Positions 42,997-52,190 of a DNA stretch of 64,000 nt are shown here, one piece after another. The stretch lies in NCBI RefSeq assembly GCF_030813505.1, contig NZ_JAUSUE010000008.1. One strand, 5' to 3'. Made by a program: the position numbers and the translations under genes. The DNA comes from Pectinatus haikarae. GTDB taxonomy: Bacteria > Bacillota > Negativicutes > Selenomonadales > Selenomonadaceae. The stretch's first letter is position 1; every line of letters begins with the position of its first letter. The notes below the pieces were generated by a model that was not told where the DNA came from, did not search any database, and saw only the letters and a list, made by a program, of their open reading frames with translations.

Positions 42997-44217
42997 TTGA
43001 TTTATAGTTTGATAATTTTGTTGATTATCCCCGCTTATGGGGCTGCTTTATATTTGAAAGTAAATTCCGTCTGCAAGGTTGTGAATAAAATGCTGACAGT
43101 ATTTTTAGGAACAGCTTTAATGGTAGTTTTAACCAGTGTTTTTTTTATATACAGTTTTTTTGCTTTATGCAAAATACAGCTGGAATTGAAGGCTATATCA
43201 TTAGCGGCAGTTATGCCGTTTTTGTTTATATTTGCTGCATGGCCTCTGACCAGATATATTGAGGTGCCATACTATGCTCTTATAGCGGCAGTTGTTTTTC
43301 TGACAGCGTTTGCGGCCACGTTTTATAATAAAAAACTTGTTGAAGATAAAAAAAACTTTAGCAAAAGTCAGAACGAGATGGTTGCGTATGGGCATACTGT
43401 TCCTCTCTGGGAAAAATTACCGGTAATGGTAAGCAATCCTCAAAAAATCATTATTGAAAATTTGTGTTATAAAAATGGAAAAACAATCAGAACAGATCAT
43501 CAGGATAATATTTTACATAATATACCCGATCAAGAGAAAATCAGGCATATGCGTACGACGCTGTCAGATAAATTTTACACGATGAGGGCTTCGCTGTGCA
43601 GCGGTACAGATGCAGCTGATACCAGAACTATCAGAAACAAACTGTATTATCCGGTGGTGCTGAGGCAAAAAATGGATCTGAGTATGCAGGGGTGCGGGTA
43701 CTGCTTTATGAAGAAGGCAGCAATAGTACGGAGCACCATTGCCAGATATAAGCTGCCGGTACCGCTGGACAGAGCGGAAGTTCATACTGTAGCACTTTAT
43801 CTTCCGGATAGAAAAAAAGAAAAGGTAGCGGCTTTGGTGGCAGGGGTGCATTCCATAGATGAAATTCTCAATTATGTGTATGAGCAGAATGAGAAAAAAG
43901 AATATGCAGCTTCTCTGTATGCATTGAAGTGCAGCCTGCCTAAATACAGGGAAAGTGCCTATGCCCCTTTTATATGCATTGAAATAAGCAATATTTATAA
44001 AAAATTCGGAGCATTTATCAAGGCAATGGTTATATTGATGGCGGCTCTTCATCTGCCGGCGGTATGCGAGGATATTTCTATGCGGCAGGGCTTTGAAAAA
44101 CAGATTGCTTATTTACAGAAGCTTGTGCATATTTTGGCTGATGCCGGTATGATCATGACACCTTTTGGAGAAATACCGGGAAAATATTTTACAGAAGCGG
44201 AAATATATAATAGATAA
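42997..44217 (+). CDS. hypothetical membrane protein
   Basis: Up to 406 residues; the opening codon is TTG and the true start could be a later codon (for example ATG 43090). Three to four hydrophobic segments fill the first ~115 residues. A cytoplasmic part of about 290 residues follows, with a Cys-containing stretch (MQGCGYCFMKKA) and a helical C-terminus that looks repeat-like (ALYALKCSLPKYRESAYAPF). I do not recognise the family. It is followed by a PRC-barrel gene 75 bases on. Confidence 0.7.
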   Translation: MIYSLIILLIIPAYGAALYLKVNSVCKVVNKMLTVFLGTALMVVLTSVFFIYSFFALCKIQLELKAISLAAVMPFLFIFAAWPLTRYIEVPYYALIAAVVFLTAFAATFYNKKLVEDKKNFSKSQNEMVAYGHTVPLWEKLPVMVSNPQKIIIENLCYKNGKTIRTDHQDNILHNIPDQEKIRHMRTTLSDKFYTMRASLCSGTDAADTRTIRNKLYYPVVLRQKMDLSMQGCGYCFMKKAAIVRSTIARYKLPVPLDRAEVHTVALYLPDRKKEKVAALVAGVHSIDEILNYVYEQNEKKEYAASLYALKCSLPKYRESAYAPFICIEISNIYKKFGAFIKAMVILMAALHLPAVCEDISMRQGFEKQIAYLQKLVHILADAGMIMTPFGEIPGKYFTEAEIYNR

Positions 44218-44292
44218 TAATTTCTGAATTCAGGCTGAGCAATATTGTCTGGCTGCCGGAAATTTACTTAAAAAACGGAGGGACTCTATTAA

Positions 44293-45144
44293 ATGAAAAA
44301 GAGTGAAGAATTTTTGGGATTGCCCATTATCAGTATTACAGAAGGCCGTGAATTGGGAACAAGCAAATCCCTCTTAATTGACGCTGAACATGGCAGCATA
44401 GCTGCTATAGTTATTGAAGATGAAGATTGGTACCGTGGAGTTAAGCTCCTGCCCTATCCCTCTGTTGTAGCAATAGGGCATGATGCAGTTACTATCACCA
44501 GCAGTGAAGATATACTTATATTGGATGATGCTGTTGAATATGAACCGTTTCTTGATCAAAACATACGTATTATAGGTACAAAGGCGATAACCAAGGGAGG
44601 AACTATCCAAGGTGTTGTATCGGATATATTTATTGATGACAACGGGAAAATAGCTAAAGTGGTTCTGGGACAGGAAGCAGATACGCAAAAGGAAATAACA
44701 GCTGAGGAAATATCGATTTTTGGCAGAGAAGTTACGATTATTGATAGTGCCGTTCCCGGCAAAACGCCTGTTCAAGAAAAGCAACAGGTATCGGTGCAGG
44801 CTAAGGATGCGCCAAAGCCTGCAGTACAGCAGCCAAAATCCCCAAAAATAGCAGAACCGGCAGCTGCCGTTGAAAAAAAGGAAGAAGAAAAAACGGTTAA
44901 ACCAGAAGTAAAAAGCTCACCGACCCCAGGAGCTGTTCCCGTTGAAAAGGAAACCCCTTCTGTCACTGCCAGCTCTGCGGAAGATAGGCATCGCCGCTTT
45001 TTGCTCGGGAAAAAAGCGACAAAACGGATTACTACGGACAACGGCATAGTCATTGTCGAAGAAGGTGCGGATATTACGGAAGAAGTTTTGCAAAAGGCTA
45101 AATTAGCTAATAAGTTTATAGATCTGTCTATGAATGTAAAATAA
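44293..45144 (+). CDS. PRC-barrel domain protein
   Basis: 283 residues, ATG after AAACGGAGGGACTCTATTAA. Two PRC-barrel-like modules in the first 155 residues: FLGLPIISITEGRELGTSKS and, from about 95, IIGTKAITKGGTIQGVVSDI with VVLGQEADTQ. A Pro/Lys/Glu-rich linker (about 160-230) leads to a short C-terminal module (TTDNGIVIVEEGADITEEVL). PRC barrels bind other proteins or RNA in varied settings; the partner here is unknown. A terminator follows at 45249. Confidence 0.85.
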   Translation: MKKSEEFLGLPIISITEGRELGTSKSLLIDAEHGSIAAIVIEDEDWYRGVKLLPYPSVVAIGHDAVTITSSEDILILDDAVEYEPFLDQNIRIIGTKAITKGGTIQGVVSDIFIDDNGKIAKVVLGQEADTQKEITAEEISIFGREVTIIDSAVPGKTPVQEKQQVSVQAKDAPKPAVQQPKSPKIAEPAAAVEKKEEEKTVKPEVKSSPTPGAVPVEKETPSVTASSAEDRHRRFLLGKKATKRITTDNGIVIVEEGADITEEVLQKAKLANKFIDLSMNVK

Positions 45145-45248
45145 AATCCCACCTTTAGGAAAATTCTGTCGGAATGTGATTTGTCATAAATTTCGACAGG
45201 TAATGTATGCTTTTCTGAAAGAGTATGTTGGCGATAGATCTCTATTTA

Positions 45249-45279
45249 TGAAAGCTCCTGCGAAAACAGGGGCTTTTTA
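45249..45279 (+). terminator. terminator after the PRC-barrel gene
   Basis: Hairpin AAAGCTCCTG / CAGGGGCTTTTT with an eight-base or shorter loop. It lies inside the longest possible frame of the VanW gene, which argues that the VanW start is downstream. Confidence 0.75.
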
Positions 45280-45310
45280 TAATCTGCAAGTGATTGTGGG
45301 AGTGGTTTTT

Positions 45311-46534
45311 TTGTATGGACATTATAAATCAATAATCATAGTGGTGGTTTTATCTGTCTTTTTGGTAGCAATATGTTCATCGGCATTAGCTATAAAAAAT
45401 GCACCGGGGATCGCCTATGGAGTTCATTCAGGAGATGTTGATCTAGCCGGGCTGGATGAACGGACTGCTGCCAAAAATATTTCTGAAAAGTTTATGAAGG
45501 AAACTGAAAACGGCGTTATTATACTTAATTATGACGGTAAATCATGGACGATAAAGCCTGATGACATAGCTTTGATCTGTGACAACGGTAAAACAGCTGA
45601 AATGGCAGCAGCTGTTGGAGTGAGCGGCAATTTTTTTAAAGATGTTTTTGATAAGTTCATCTGCACCTACCAGGGGAAAAATGTACCACTGCAAATAACG
45701 TATGATCAAAATAAATTGAATTCCATCATTACCAGACTGGCCTCATCTATCAATAAAGAACCTGTTGATGCATATGCTTATACCGATGGCACTGCCGTCG
45801 GTATAAAAGGAGAAAAAGAAGGGAAAAAGATAGATGAAAAGCAGCTGACGGACATTATCAATGAAAAAATTGAGTCGGGGATTTATCCTCAAACTTTAGA
45901 TATCCCGGTCAGTATCACAAAAGCAGCTGTGGAAGCCGGAGCCCTTGAGCAGATAGATACGGTGCTGGCAGCTTATACGACACATTTCAACACCGGCGAT
46001 GTCAATAGAAGTGCAAATGTGGCGCTTGCCGCTAAAAATCTTTCGGGAACGCTGCTTACGTCAGGAACAGTTTTTTCTTTTAACAAAACTGTCGGGCCAA
46101 GGCTTGCCGCAGCCGGGTATCGTGAAGCTCCTGAGATCATAAATGGCAAGGTCGTTCCGGGCATCGGCGGCGGAGTATGTCAGGTCAGTTCTACTCTTTA
46201 TAATTCTATTTTGCAGGCTGGTCTTACACCTGTTGAGCGGACAGAGCATTATCTGCCCGTCGATTATGTGCCGCGTGCTTTTGATGCCACGGTAGCTGAT
46301 GGATTCATAGATTTTAAATTCCGAAATAATCTTAAACATAGTGTATATATTTCTACAAGGACAGAGAATGGTGCACTGACAATTTTTATCATTGGCAGTA
46401 GTGATGATAAGGCGCAGGCAGCCGGGATAACACTGAAAAACTATTATAATGGTGATGGTTCGGTATCTGCTTATCGAATCTACAGACAAAATGGTAATAT
46501 TGCCAAAAAAGAATTTTTGCATACGGACAACTAA
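45311..46534 (+). CDS. VanW-family protein
   Basis: About 407 residues with TTG 45311 as start (GGGAG eight bases upstream); the frame is open from 45176, but that part holds a terminator. An N-terminal membrane anchor or signal (SIIIVVVLSVFLVAICSSALA) precedes a peptidoglycan-binding-4-like region (about 40-230) and the VanW domain (about 230-370: GTVFSFNKTVGPRLAAAGY, GGGVCQVSSTLYNSIL, RTEHYLPVDYVP). The family is envelope-associated; its biochemical role is unsettled. Located in the periplasm. Confidence 0.88.
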   Translation: MYGHYKSIIIVVVLSVFLVAICSSALAIKNAPGIAYGVHSGDVDLAGLDERTAAKNISEKFMKETENGVIILNYDGKSWTIKPDDIALICDNGKTAEMAAAVGVSGNFFKDVFDKFICTYQGKNVPLQITYDQNKLNSIITRLASSINKEPVDAYAYTDGTAVGIKGEKEGKKIDEKQLTDIINEKIESGIYPQTLDIPVSITKAAVEAGALEQIDTVLAAYTTHFNTGDVNRSANVALAAKNLSGTLLTSGTVFSFNKTVGPRLAAAGYREAPEIINGKVVPGIGGGVCQVSSTLYNSILQAGLTPVERTEHYLPVDYVPRAFDATVADGFIDFKFRNNLKHSVYISTRTENGALTIFIIGSSDDKAQAAGITLKNYYNGDGSVSAYRIYRQNGNIAKKEFLHTDN

Positions 46535-46641
46535 TAGAGATAATAGTAGCTGTGGCTCAAACGCAAAATTATTTTATGAAGAAGCGGCAGAAGCTGGATT
46601 AATGAAGAAAGAATAAAAAAGTATCTGAAGGGAGATATTTT

Positions 46642-47832
46642 ATGCAAACGAGACGAAGCTGGAAGATCGTCTTGGCTATTTTAACCTGTAACGTGGTTTT
46701 GATGTCAGCAAGTTATACTATGCTTATCCCATTTTTGCCTCTTTACTTGATAAAAGAGCTGGGTGTGGCACAGTCAGATGTGAATATGTGGAATGGTGTG
46801 ATTTTTTCCGTGTCTTTTTTTATAGGGGCGATCATGGCACCTATCTGGGGAAAAATATCCGATAAAAAAGGACGTAAACTGATGGCGGTGCGTTCAAGTA
46901 TAGGGCTGGCTATTACATATTTTCTGGGAGGTATTGTTACATCACCGGAACAGCTTTTCATGGTGAGAGTCCTTCAGGGATTTGCGGCGGGACTATGGGC
47001 TTCAGAACTGGCTATTGTATCGGCATCGGTACCGGCGGAAAAAATGGGACTGAGTCTGGGAATTATGCAGGCAGCGCTGACCAGCGGCGGTGTAATAGGT
47101 CCGCTGCTGGGCGGAGTGCTGGCAGAGGTATTTGGTATGAGAGCATCCTTTATGATAGCAGGCGGAGCCTTGTTCACTATATCCTTGATAACTATTTTTT
47201 TTGTTCAGGAACCACCGCGTGAAGCAGGAGATGTCGTGGACAGAAAATCGGTCAACCAAATGGAGCTGCTGAAAGAACCTGTCATAAGACAAATGCTTAT
47301 TCTGGCTGTTCTGGTGCAGATGGTGATTTTGATTCTGCAGCCGATAATAACTTTATATGTAGCACAGCTGCGCGGCAGCATGGAGAATATAGTATTGATT
47401 GCCGGAGCCGTTTTTTCTCTTGGGGGGATTGCTGCCTCCATTTCGGCGCCTGTATGGGGGAGAATGGGACAGAAAAAATCATTTGGCAAGATAATGTATG
47501 TGGCTATGGGCGGAGCAGGCATTTGTATGCTTATACAGGCGATTCCCAATAATTTGTTCCAGTTTGCTGTGATGCAGTTTGCCGGTGGATTATTTTTTGC
47601 CGGCATCAATCCATCTATTAGTGCAGTGCTGGCAAGTAATACAGGAAGCTCGGTCAGAGGCAGTATCTTCGGCATGCTGTTTTCCGCACAGCAGCTTGGT
47701 TCTATGGCAGGACCTCTGCTGGGAGGAGCCGTTGGCACATATTGGGGATTGAAAGAAGTTTTTGTTGTGGCAGGTGCTATTATGATATTGACGAGTACTT
47801 TTGTATGTTTTACCCGGAAAGAGATATATTGA
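46642..47832 (+). CDS. MFS multidrug-type transporter (DHA1)
   Basis: 396 residues, ATG after GAAGGGAGATATTTT. Twelve membrane helices. The family motif A between helices 2 and 3 reads PIWGKISDKKGRKLMAVRS, and helix 5 carries the antiporter motif C-like ALTSGGVIGPLLGGVLAEVFG. It resembles MdtG/NorA-like drug exporters. The substrate is unknown. Confidence 0.88.
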   Translation: MQTRRSWKIVLAILTCNVVLMSASYTMLIPFLPLYLIKELGVAQSDVNMWNGVIFSVSFFIGAIMAPIWGKISDKKGRKLMAVRSSIGLAITYFLGGIVTSPEQLFMVRVLQGFAAGLWASELAIVSASVPAEKMGLSLGIMQAALTSGGVIGPLLGGVLAEVFGMRASFMIAGGALFTISLITIFFVQEPPREAGDVVDRKSVNQMELLKEPVIRQMLILAVLVQMVILILQPIITLYVAQLRGSMENIVLIAGAVFSLGGIAASISAPVWGRMGQKKSFGKIMYVAMGGAGICMLIQAIPNNLFQFAVMQFAGGLFFAGINPSISAVLASNTGSSVRGSIFGMLFSAQQLGSMAGPLLGGAVGTYWGLKEVFVVAGAIMILTSTFVCFTRKEIY

Positions 47833-47917
47833 AAATACTGTTGGGCAGGAGAGCCTGTTTGATAAAAACCTTAAAAAATGATAAAATGTTAAGTATATAA
47901 ATTAGAAGGATGATGTT

Positions 47918-49903
47918 ATGAGCTTAGATGAAAATAAAAATGATCCGATTGATTTATCCGATATAAAAATAAATCATGAAGAAATGAGCAGTGAAGTAAC
48001 GGCCGTAAAAAGCAAGTATGATGCAAAGCAGATTCAGGTGCTCGAGGGTCTTGAGGCCGTGCGGAAGCGGCCTGGTATGTATATCGGCGATCAATCGTCT
48101 CACGGGCTGCATCATCTGGTATCTGAAGTGGTTGACAACAGTATAGATGAAGCCTTGGCTGGATATTGCACACATATTGAAGTTACAATTCATAAGGATA
48201 ACAGTATAACTGTATCTGATAACGGCAGAGGGATACCTATTGATATGCATGAAAGTGGTAAACCTGCCGTTGAAGTTGTATTGACTATTCTCCATGCCGG
48301 CGGTAAATTCGGCGGCAGTGGGTACAAGGTTTCAGGTGGGTTGCATGGTGTCGGTGTATCAGTAGTCAATGCATTGAGCAGGGAAATGGATGTGCGGGTA
48401 AAGCGTGGCGGAAAAATATACGGTATATCCTTCGCTTATGGAATGACTAAGGTTCCTTTGCATGAAATAGGCACAACTGAAACGACTGGAACCACAGTCC
48501 GCTTCCAACCGGATGACACTATTTTTACGGAAACGGTATATGATTACGATATTTTAAAACAGCGTTTGCGGGAATTGGCTTTTCTAAATTGCGGTATTCA
48601 TATAACACTCACAGATGAACGCGATGAATCGGACAGAACAGAAGTATTCTACGATGAAGGCGGCATTTCTTCTTTTGTAAAATATCTTGACCGTAATAAA
48701 GATATTTTAAGTGAGGAGCCTGTCTATTTTAATGGGCAGAAGGACGATACTATTGTTGAAATAGCATTGCAGTATACTACAAGTTATTCTGAAAATATTT
48801 ATGGTTATGTAAACAATATTCATACGGAAGAAGGCGGTACACATCTTGCTGGCTTCAAAAGCGCGCTTACGCGCGCAGCCAATGATTTTGCACGCAAACA
48901 GAATATTTTGAAAAATAATGATTCAGCTCTAAGCGGTGAAGATGTACGCGAAGGGATAACCTGTATCATTAACCTTAAAGTACGGGAACCGCAATTTGAA
49001 GGACAGACTAAGACTAAACTCGGTAATTCCGATGTGCGCGGAATAGTGGACTCTATTGTAACAGAAGGATTAAACGAGTATTTTGAGGAAAATCCTGCTA
49101 TTACAAAAAAAATAATTGAGAAATCAATCATGGCATCACGGGCGCGTGAGGCCGCCAGAAAAGCACGTGATCTCACACGTCGTAAAAATGCATTGGAAGT
49201 AAGTTCTCTGCCGGGGAAACTGGCCGATTGTTCGATAAAGGACCCTATGCAGGCGGAAATATACCTGGTCGAAGGTGACAGCGCCGGCGGATCTGCGAAG
49301 CAGGGACGTGACCGTCGTTTTCAGGCTATCCTGCCTTTGCGAGGCAAGATACTCAATGTTGAAAAAGCACGGCTTGACAGAATTTTGAATAACGAAGAAA
49401 TCAGGACGATGATAACTGCTTTCGGCAGCGGTATCGGTGAGGATTTTGACATAGAAAAAAGCCGCTACGGCAAGATAATTATCATGACGGATGCTGATGT
49501 GGACGGTGCTCATATACGTACATTGCTGTTGACTTTTTTCTATAGGTATATGCAGCCTTTGATCAAGAACGGCCGTGTGTTTATTGCACAGCCGCCTTTA
49601 TATCAGGTAAGGAAGGGCCGGCAGCATTGGTATACTTACAGCGATGAGGAATTGTCGCTGAAACTGGATGAAATAGGCAGAGACGGTATAACTGTGCAGC
49701 GCTATAAGGGCCTCGGTGAAATGAATCCTGAGCAGCTTTGGGAGACTACTATGGACCCTGAGGGAAGAACTGTTCTGCGCGTTGATCTGATGCAGGCTGA
49801 AGAGGCAGACAGTATTTTTTCCGTGCTGATGGGGGATAAAGTTGAGCCGCGCCGCCGTTTTATTGAGGAACATGCAGATTTAGTACGCAATCTTGATTTG
49901 TAA
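47918..49903 (+). CDS. gyrB: type IIA topoisomerase B subunit, GyrB type
   Basis: 661 residues, ATG after AGAAGGATGATGTT. GHKL ATPase (about 40-260: EVVDNSIDEALAG, SDNGRGIPID, GGLHGVGVSVVNALS), transducer, and Toprim domain (EGDSAGGSAKQGRDRRFQAI, ILNVEKARLD, DADVDGAHIRTLLL). The sequence type is GyrB (VSGGLHGVGVS, QTKTKLGNSDVRG) rather than ParE. No gyrA, recF or dnaN is adjacent, so this is either a relocated gyrB or a second copy. A strong terminator follows, so it is a single-gene unit. Confidence 0.9.
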   Translation: MSLDENKNDPIDLSDIKINHEEMSSEVTAVKSKYDAKQIQVLEGLEAVRKRPGMYIGDQSSHGLHHLVSEVVDNSIDEALAGYCTHIEVTIHKDNSITVSDNGRGIPIDMHESGKPAVEVVLTILHAGGKFGGSGYKVSGGLHGVGVSVVNALSREMDVRVKRGGKIYGISFAYGMTKVPLHEIGTTETTGTTVRFQPDDTIFTETVYDYDILKQRLRELAFLNCGIHITLTDERDESDRTEVFYDEGGISSFVKYLDRNKDILSEEPVYFNGQKDDTIVEIALQYTTSYSENIYGYVNNIHTEEGGTHLAGFKSALTRAANDFARKQNILKNNDSALSGEDVREGITCIINLKVREPQFEGQTKTKLGNSDVRGIVDSIVTEGLNEYFEENPAITKKIIEKSIMASRAREAARKARDLTRRKNALEVSSLPGKLADCSIKDPMQAEIYLVEGDSAGGSAKQGRDRRFQAILPLRGKILNVEKARLDRILNNEEIRTMITAFGSGIGEDFDIEKSRYGKIIIMTDADVDGAHIRTLLLTFFYRYMQPLIKNGRVFIAQPPLYQVRKGRQHWYTYSDEELSLKLDEIGRDGITVQRYKGLGEMNPEQLWETTMDPEGRTVLRVDLMQAEEADSIFSVLMGDKVEPRRRFIEEHADLVRNLDL

Positions 49904-49921
49904 CCTTTATATCTGATTAGA

Positions 49922-49962
49922 TTCCGTGTTGACAACCATATGACTGTCAACACGGAATTTTT
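49922..49962 (+). terminator. gyrB terminator
   Basis: Perfect 13-base stem TTCCGTGTTGACA / TGTCAACACGGAA then TTTTT. Confidence 0.93.
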
Positions 49963-50133
49963 GCGTGTCAGTATAATGACGTGCAATGTTCATTTAAAGG
50001 GCGCAGATTGTTTTATATTTTTCGTTATGCTATACTTTTACTCAACGTCTAACGTTTCTGTGCAGCGGTCTTTTTATTGACTGCAACTGCGTCTGGGATC
50101 ATAACAACTTTGGATATCGGGGAGATTTTTAAT

Positions 50134-50766
50134 ATGGAATTCATAAAAGAGCCAATGGCTATCGAAAATCGCAGTATGGAGATAATTGCACCATATTTGG
50201 CAAAGCTTTCATTGAATGCTGATGAGATAAAATTGTATTCTCGCATGATTCATGCGTCAGGAGATGTCGGCTATGCTGATATTATAAAGATAGGCGGGGG
50301 CAGCATAGAAAAAATGAAAACTGCGCTGAGAGACGGATGCAGTATATATACGGATGTTGAGATGGTAAGAACAGGCATCAATAAGAAGAAACTGGCTTTC
50401 TGGGGCGGAGAAGTAATTTGTAAAATAGCGGACAGCCAGATAGCTGTTACCGCAAAAGCAAAAGGTATCACACGTTCAATGGCAGCCATGCGTTATTTTG
50501 GCAAGCAATTGAACGGAGCAATAGTGGCTATAGGCAACGCACCGACAGCTCTCTTTGAAGTTATCAGGATGATGGAAGAAGAGAATATACGGCCGGCGGC
50601 CATTATCGGCACTCCGGTCGGTTTTGTCGGCGCGGCTGAATCAAAAAAAGCTTTGGCGGAGTGTTCTTTGGTGCCGTTTATAACTGTAGAAGGCACCAAG
50701 GGGGGCAGTCCTATTGCCGCTTCCTGCGTAAATGCAGTAATGTATATGATAGATAACAGCAGGTAA
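50134..50766 (+). CDS. cbiC: precorrin-8X methylmutase
   Basis: About 210 residues; ATG 50134 has ATCGGGGAGATTTTTAAT upstream, while the longer frame from 50077 lacks one. It moves the C-11 methyl to C-12 to give (cobalt-)precorrin hydrogenobyrinate/cobyrinate. The catalytic His is in SRMIHASGDVGYA; other features are IYTDVEMVRTGI, AIGNAPTALFE and IGTPVGFVGAAESK. First of three cobalamin genes with four bases to cbiA. No cobalamin riboswitch is seen upstream. Confidence 0.93.
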   Translation: MEFIKEPMAIENRSMEIIAPYLAKLSLNADEIKLYSRMIHASGDVGYADIIKIGGGSIEKMKTALRDGCSIYTDVEMVRTGINKKKLAFWGGEVICKIADSQIAVTAKAKGITRSMAAMRYFGKQLNGAIVAIGNAPTALFEVIRMMEEENIRPAAIIGTPVGFVGAAESKKALAECSLVPFITVEGTKGGSPIAASCVNAVMYMIDNSR

Positions 50767-50770
50767 CTAC

Positions 50771-52168
50771 ATGGCAGATTACAGTGTACCGCGTATCGTT
50801 TTTGCAGCTCCGCAGAGCAGCTCCGGAAAAACAACTGTCGTTACGGGTATTTTAAGGGCTTTGCAGCAAAGTGGACTTAAAGTACAGCCTTTTAAGATCG
50901 GTCCGGATTACATAGATCCTTCTTACCATTCCGTTGCTGCCGGCCGGCCGGGGCATAATCTTGATACATGGCTTGTACCAAAGGAAAAAATAACGGAGTT
51001 GCTTATAAAAACGGCATCTGATGCGGACATAGCCGTGATCGAAGGAGTAATGGGACTTTATGACGGCGGGAAAAATGGAGTGAGTTCTACTGCTGAGATT
51101 GCAAAATGTTTAGAGGCTCCAGTGATTCTGGTGATAAACTGCCGTTCTATGGGAGAAAGTGCCGCGGCGTTGGCACTGGGCTTCAGAGAATATGATCCGG
51201 ATATTAATTTTGCCGGAGTAATATTGAATTGCCTGGGGTCGCCCACACATGAACAAATGATTCGTGAAGCAATGAAGTGTCTTGGAATAAGAGTTTTTGG
51301 CAGCATATGCCGGGACGAAAGCATGAAAATGCCGGAACGGCATTTGGGACTGACTCCTGCGGGCGAGAAGGATACAACTGAAAAAATAAAATATATTGCC
51401 GAAAAGATAGATGCGCAGGTCGACCTGGAACAGATAATCAAGACAGCCGGAAAAGCGCCAGCGTTGTTTTTGTCCGAATCCGGCAATAATAAAAGTATCC
51501 CAAAGCGTGTGCGGATAGCGGTAGCGCATGATGAGGCATTTTCTTTTTATTATGCGGCGGGACTGGATGTGCTGAAACTTTACGGAGCAGAAATAGAATT
51601 TTTCAGTCCTCTTCATGACAAAAAACTTCCTGTTTGTGATGCTGTAATTCTGGGCGGCGGTTTTCCTGAATTATTTGTTGAGCAACTGTCAGCCAATATT
51701 CTTATGCTTCGTGAGCTGCGCCGCGCTGCTTCAGATGATATGCCTATTTATGCTGAATGCGGCGGTTATATGTATTTGATGAAGGAAATAGTTGATTTTG
51801 ATGGTAATATTTGGGCAATGGCTGATATTATACCCGCCAGGGCGGTCATGCAGCGTAAATTGCAGACTGTCGGCTATGTAACGGCGCAGGCACAAAGGGA
51901 CAATATTCTCATGCCTGCGGGGTCTTCTCTGCAGGGCCATGAGTTTCATTTTTCCGTGCAGGAAAATACCGATGAGGATTTTCCGTGGGCCTTTGTTTTT
52001 ACAAAAAACAGAAATAATGCACGGTACAAGTCCGGCTACGCGACTGAAAATATTTTGGCATCGTATCTGCATATGCACTTTCTCGGGGTGCCCTCTGCTG
52101 CAGAACGTTTTATAGATATGGCGGATAGATATAGGCAAAACAGGATAAAAACTGTCTCGGACAAGTAA
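50771..52168 (+). CDS. cbiA: cobyrinate a,c-diamide synthase
   Basis: 465 residues. ATP- and glutamine-dependent amidation of the a and c side chains of cobyrinate. N-terminal P-loop of the dethiobiotin-synthetase type (APQSSSGKTTVVTGIL), FKIGPDYIDPSYH, and VIEGVMGLYDG. C-terminal class I glutaminase-like domain with VILGGGFPELF and the Cys in YAECGGYMYL. The anaerobic (Cbi) naming is used because the host appears anaerobic. Follows cbiC by four bases. Confidence 0.95.
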   Translation: MADYSVPRIVFAAPQSSSGKTTVVTGILRALQQSGLKVQPFKIGPDYIDPSYHSVAAGRPGHNLDTWLVPKEKITELLIKTASDADIAVIEGVMGLYDGGKNGVSSTAEIAKCLEAPVILVINCRSMGESAAALALGFREYDPDINFAGVILNCLGSPTHEQMIREAMKCLGIRVFGSICRDESMKMPERHLGLTPAGEKDTTEKIKYIAEKIDAQVDLEQIIKTAGKAPALFLSESGNNKSIPKRVRIAVAHDEAFSFYYAAGLDVLKLYGAEIEFFSPLHDKKLPVCDAVILGGGFPELFVEQLSANILMLRELRRAASDDMPIYAECGGYMYLMKEIVDFDGNIWAMADIIPARAVMQRKLQTVGYVTAQAQRDNILMPAGSSLQGHEFHFSVQENTDEDFPWAFVFTKNRNNARYKSGYATENILASYLHMHFLGVPSAAERFIDMADRYRQNRIKTVSDK

Positions 52169-52190
52169 AACAATTTGGGAGAGATTCGGG

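Noticed and set aside
45176..45310. N-terminal extension of the VanW protein
   Set aside because: It contains a rho-independent terminator (45249-45279) belonging to the preceding gene, and the membrane anchor begins only after 45311.
50041..50133. Possible cobalamin riboswitch before cbiC
   Set aside because: I looked for a B12-box-like sequence and the conserved core and saw none; the gap between the gyrB terminator and cbiC is also too short.
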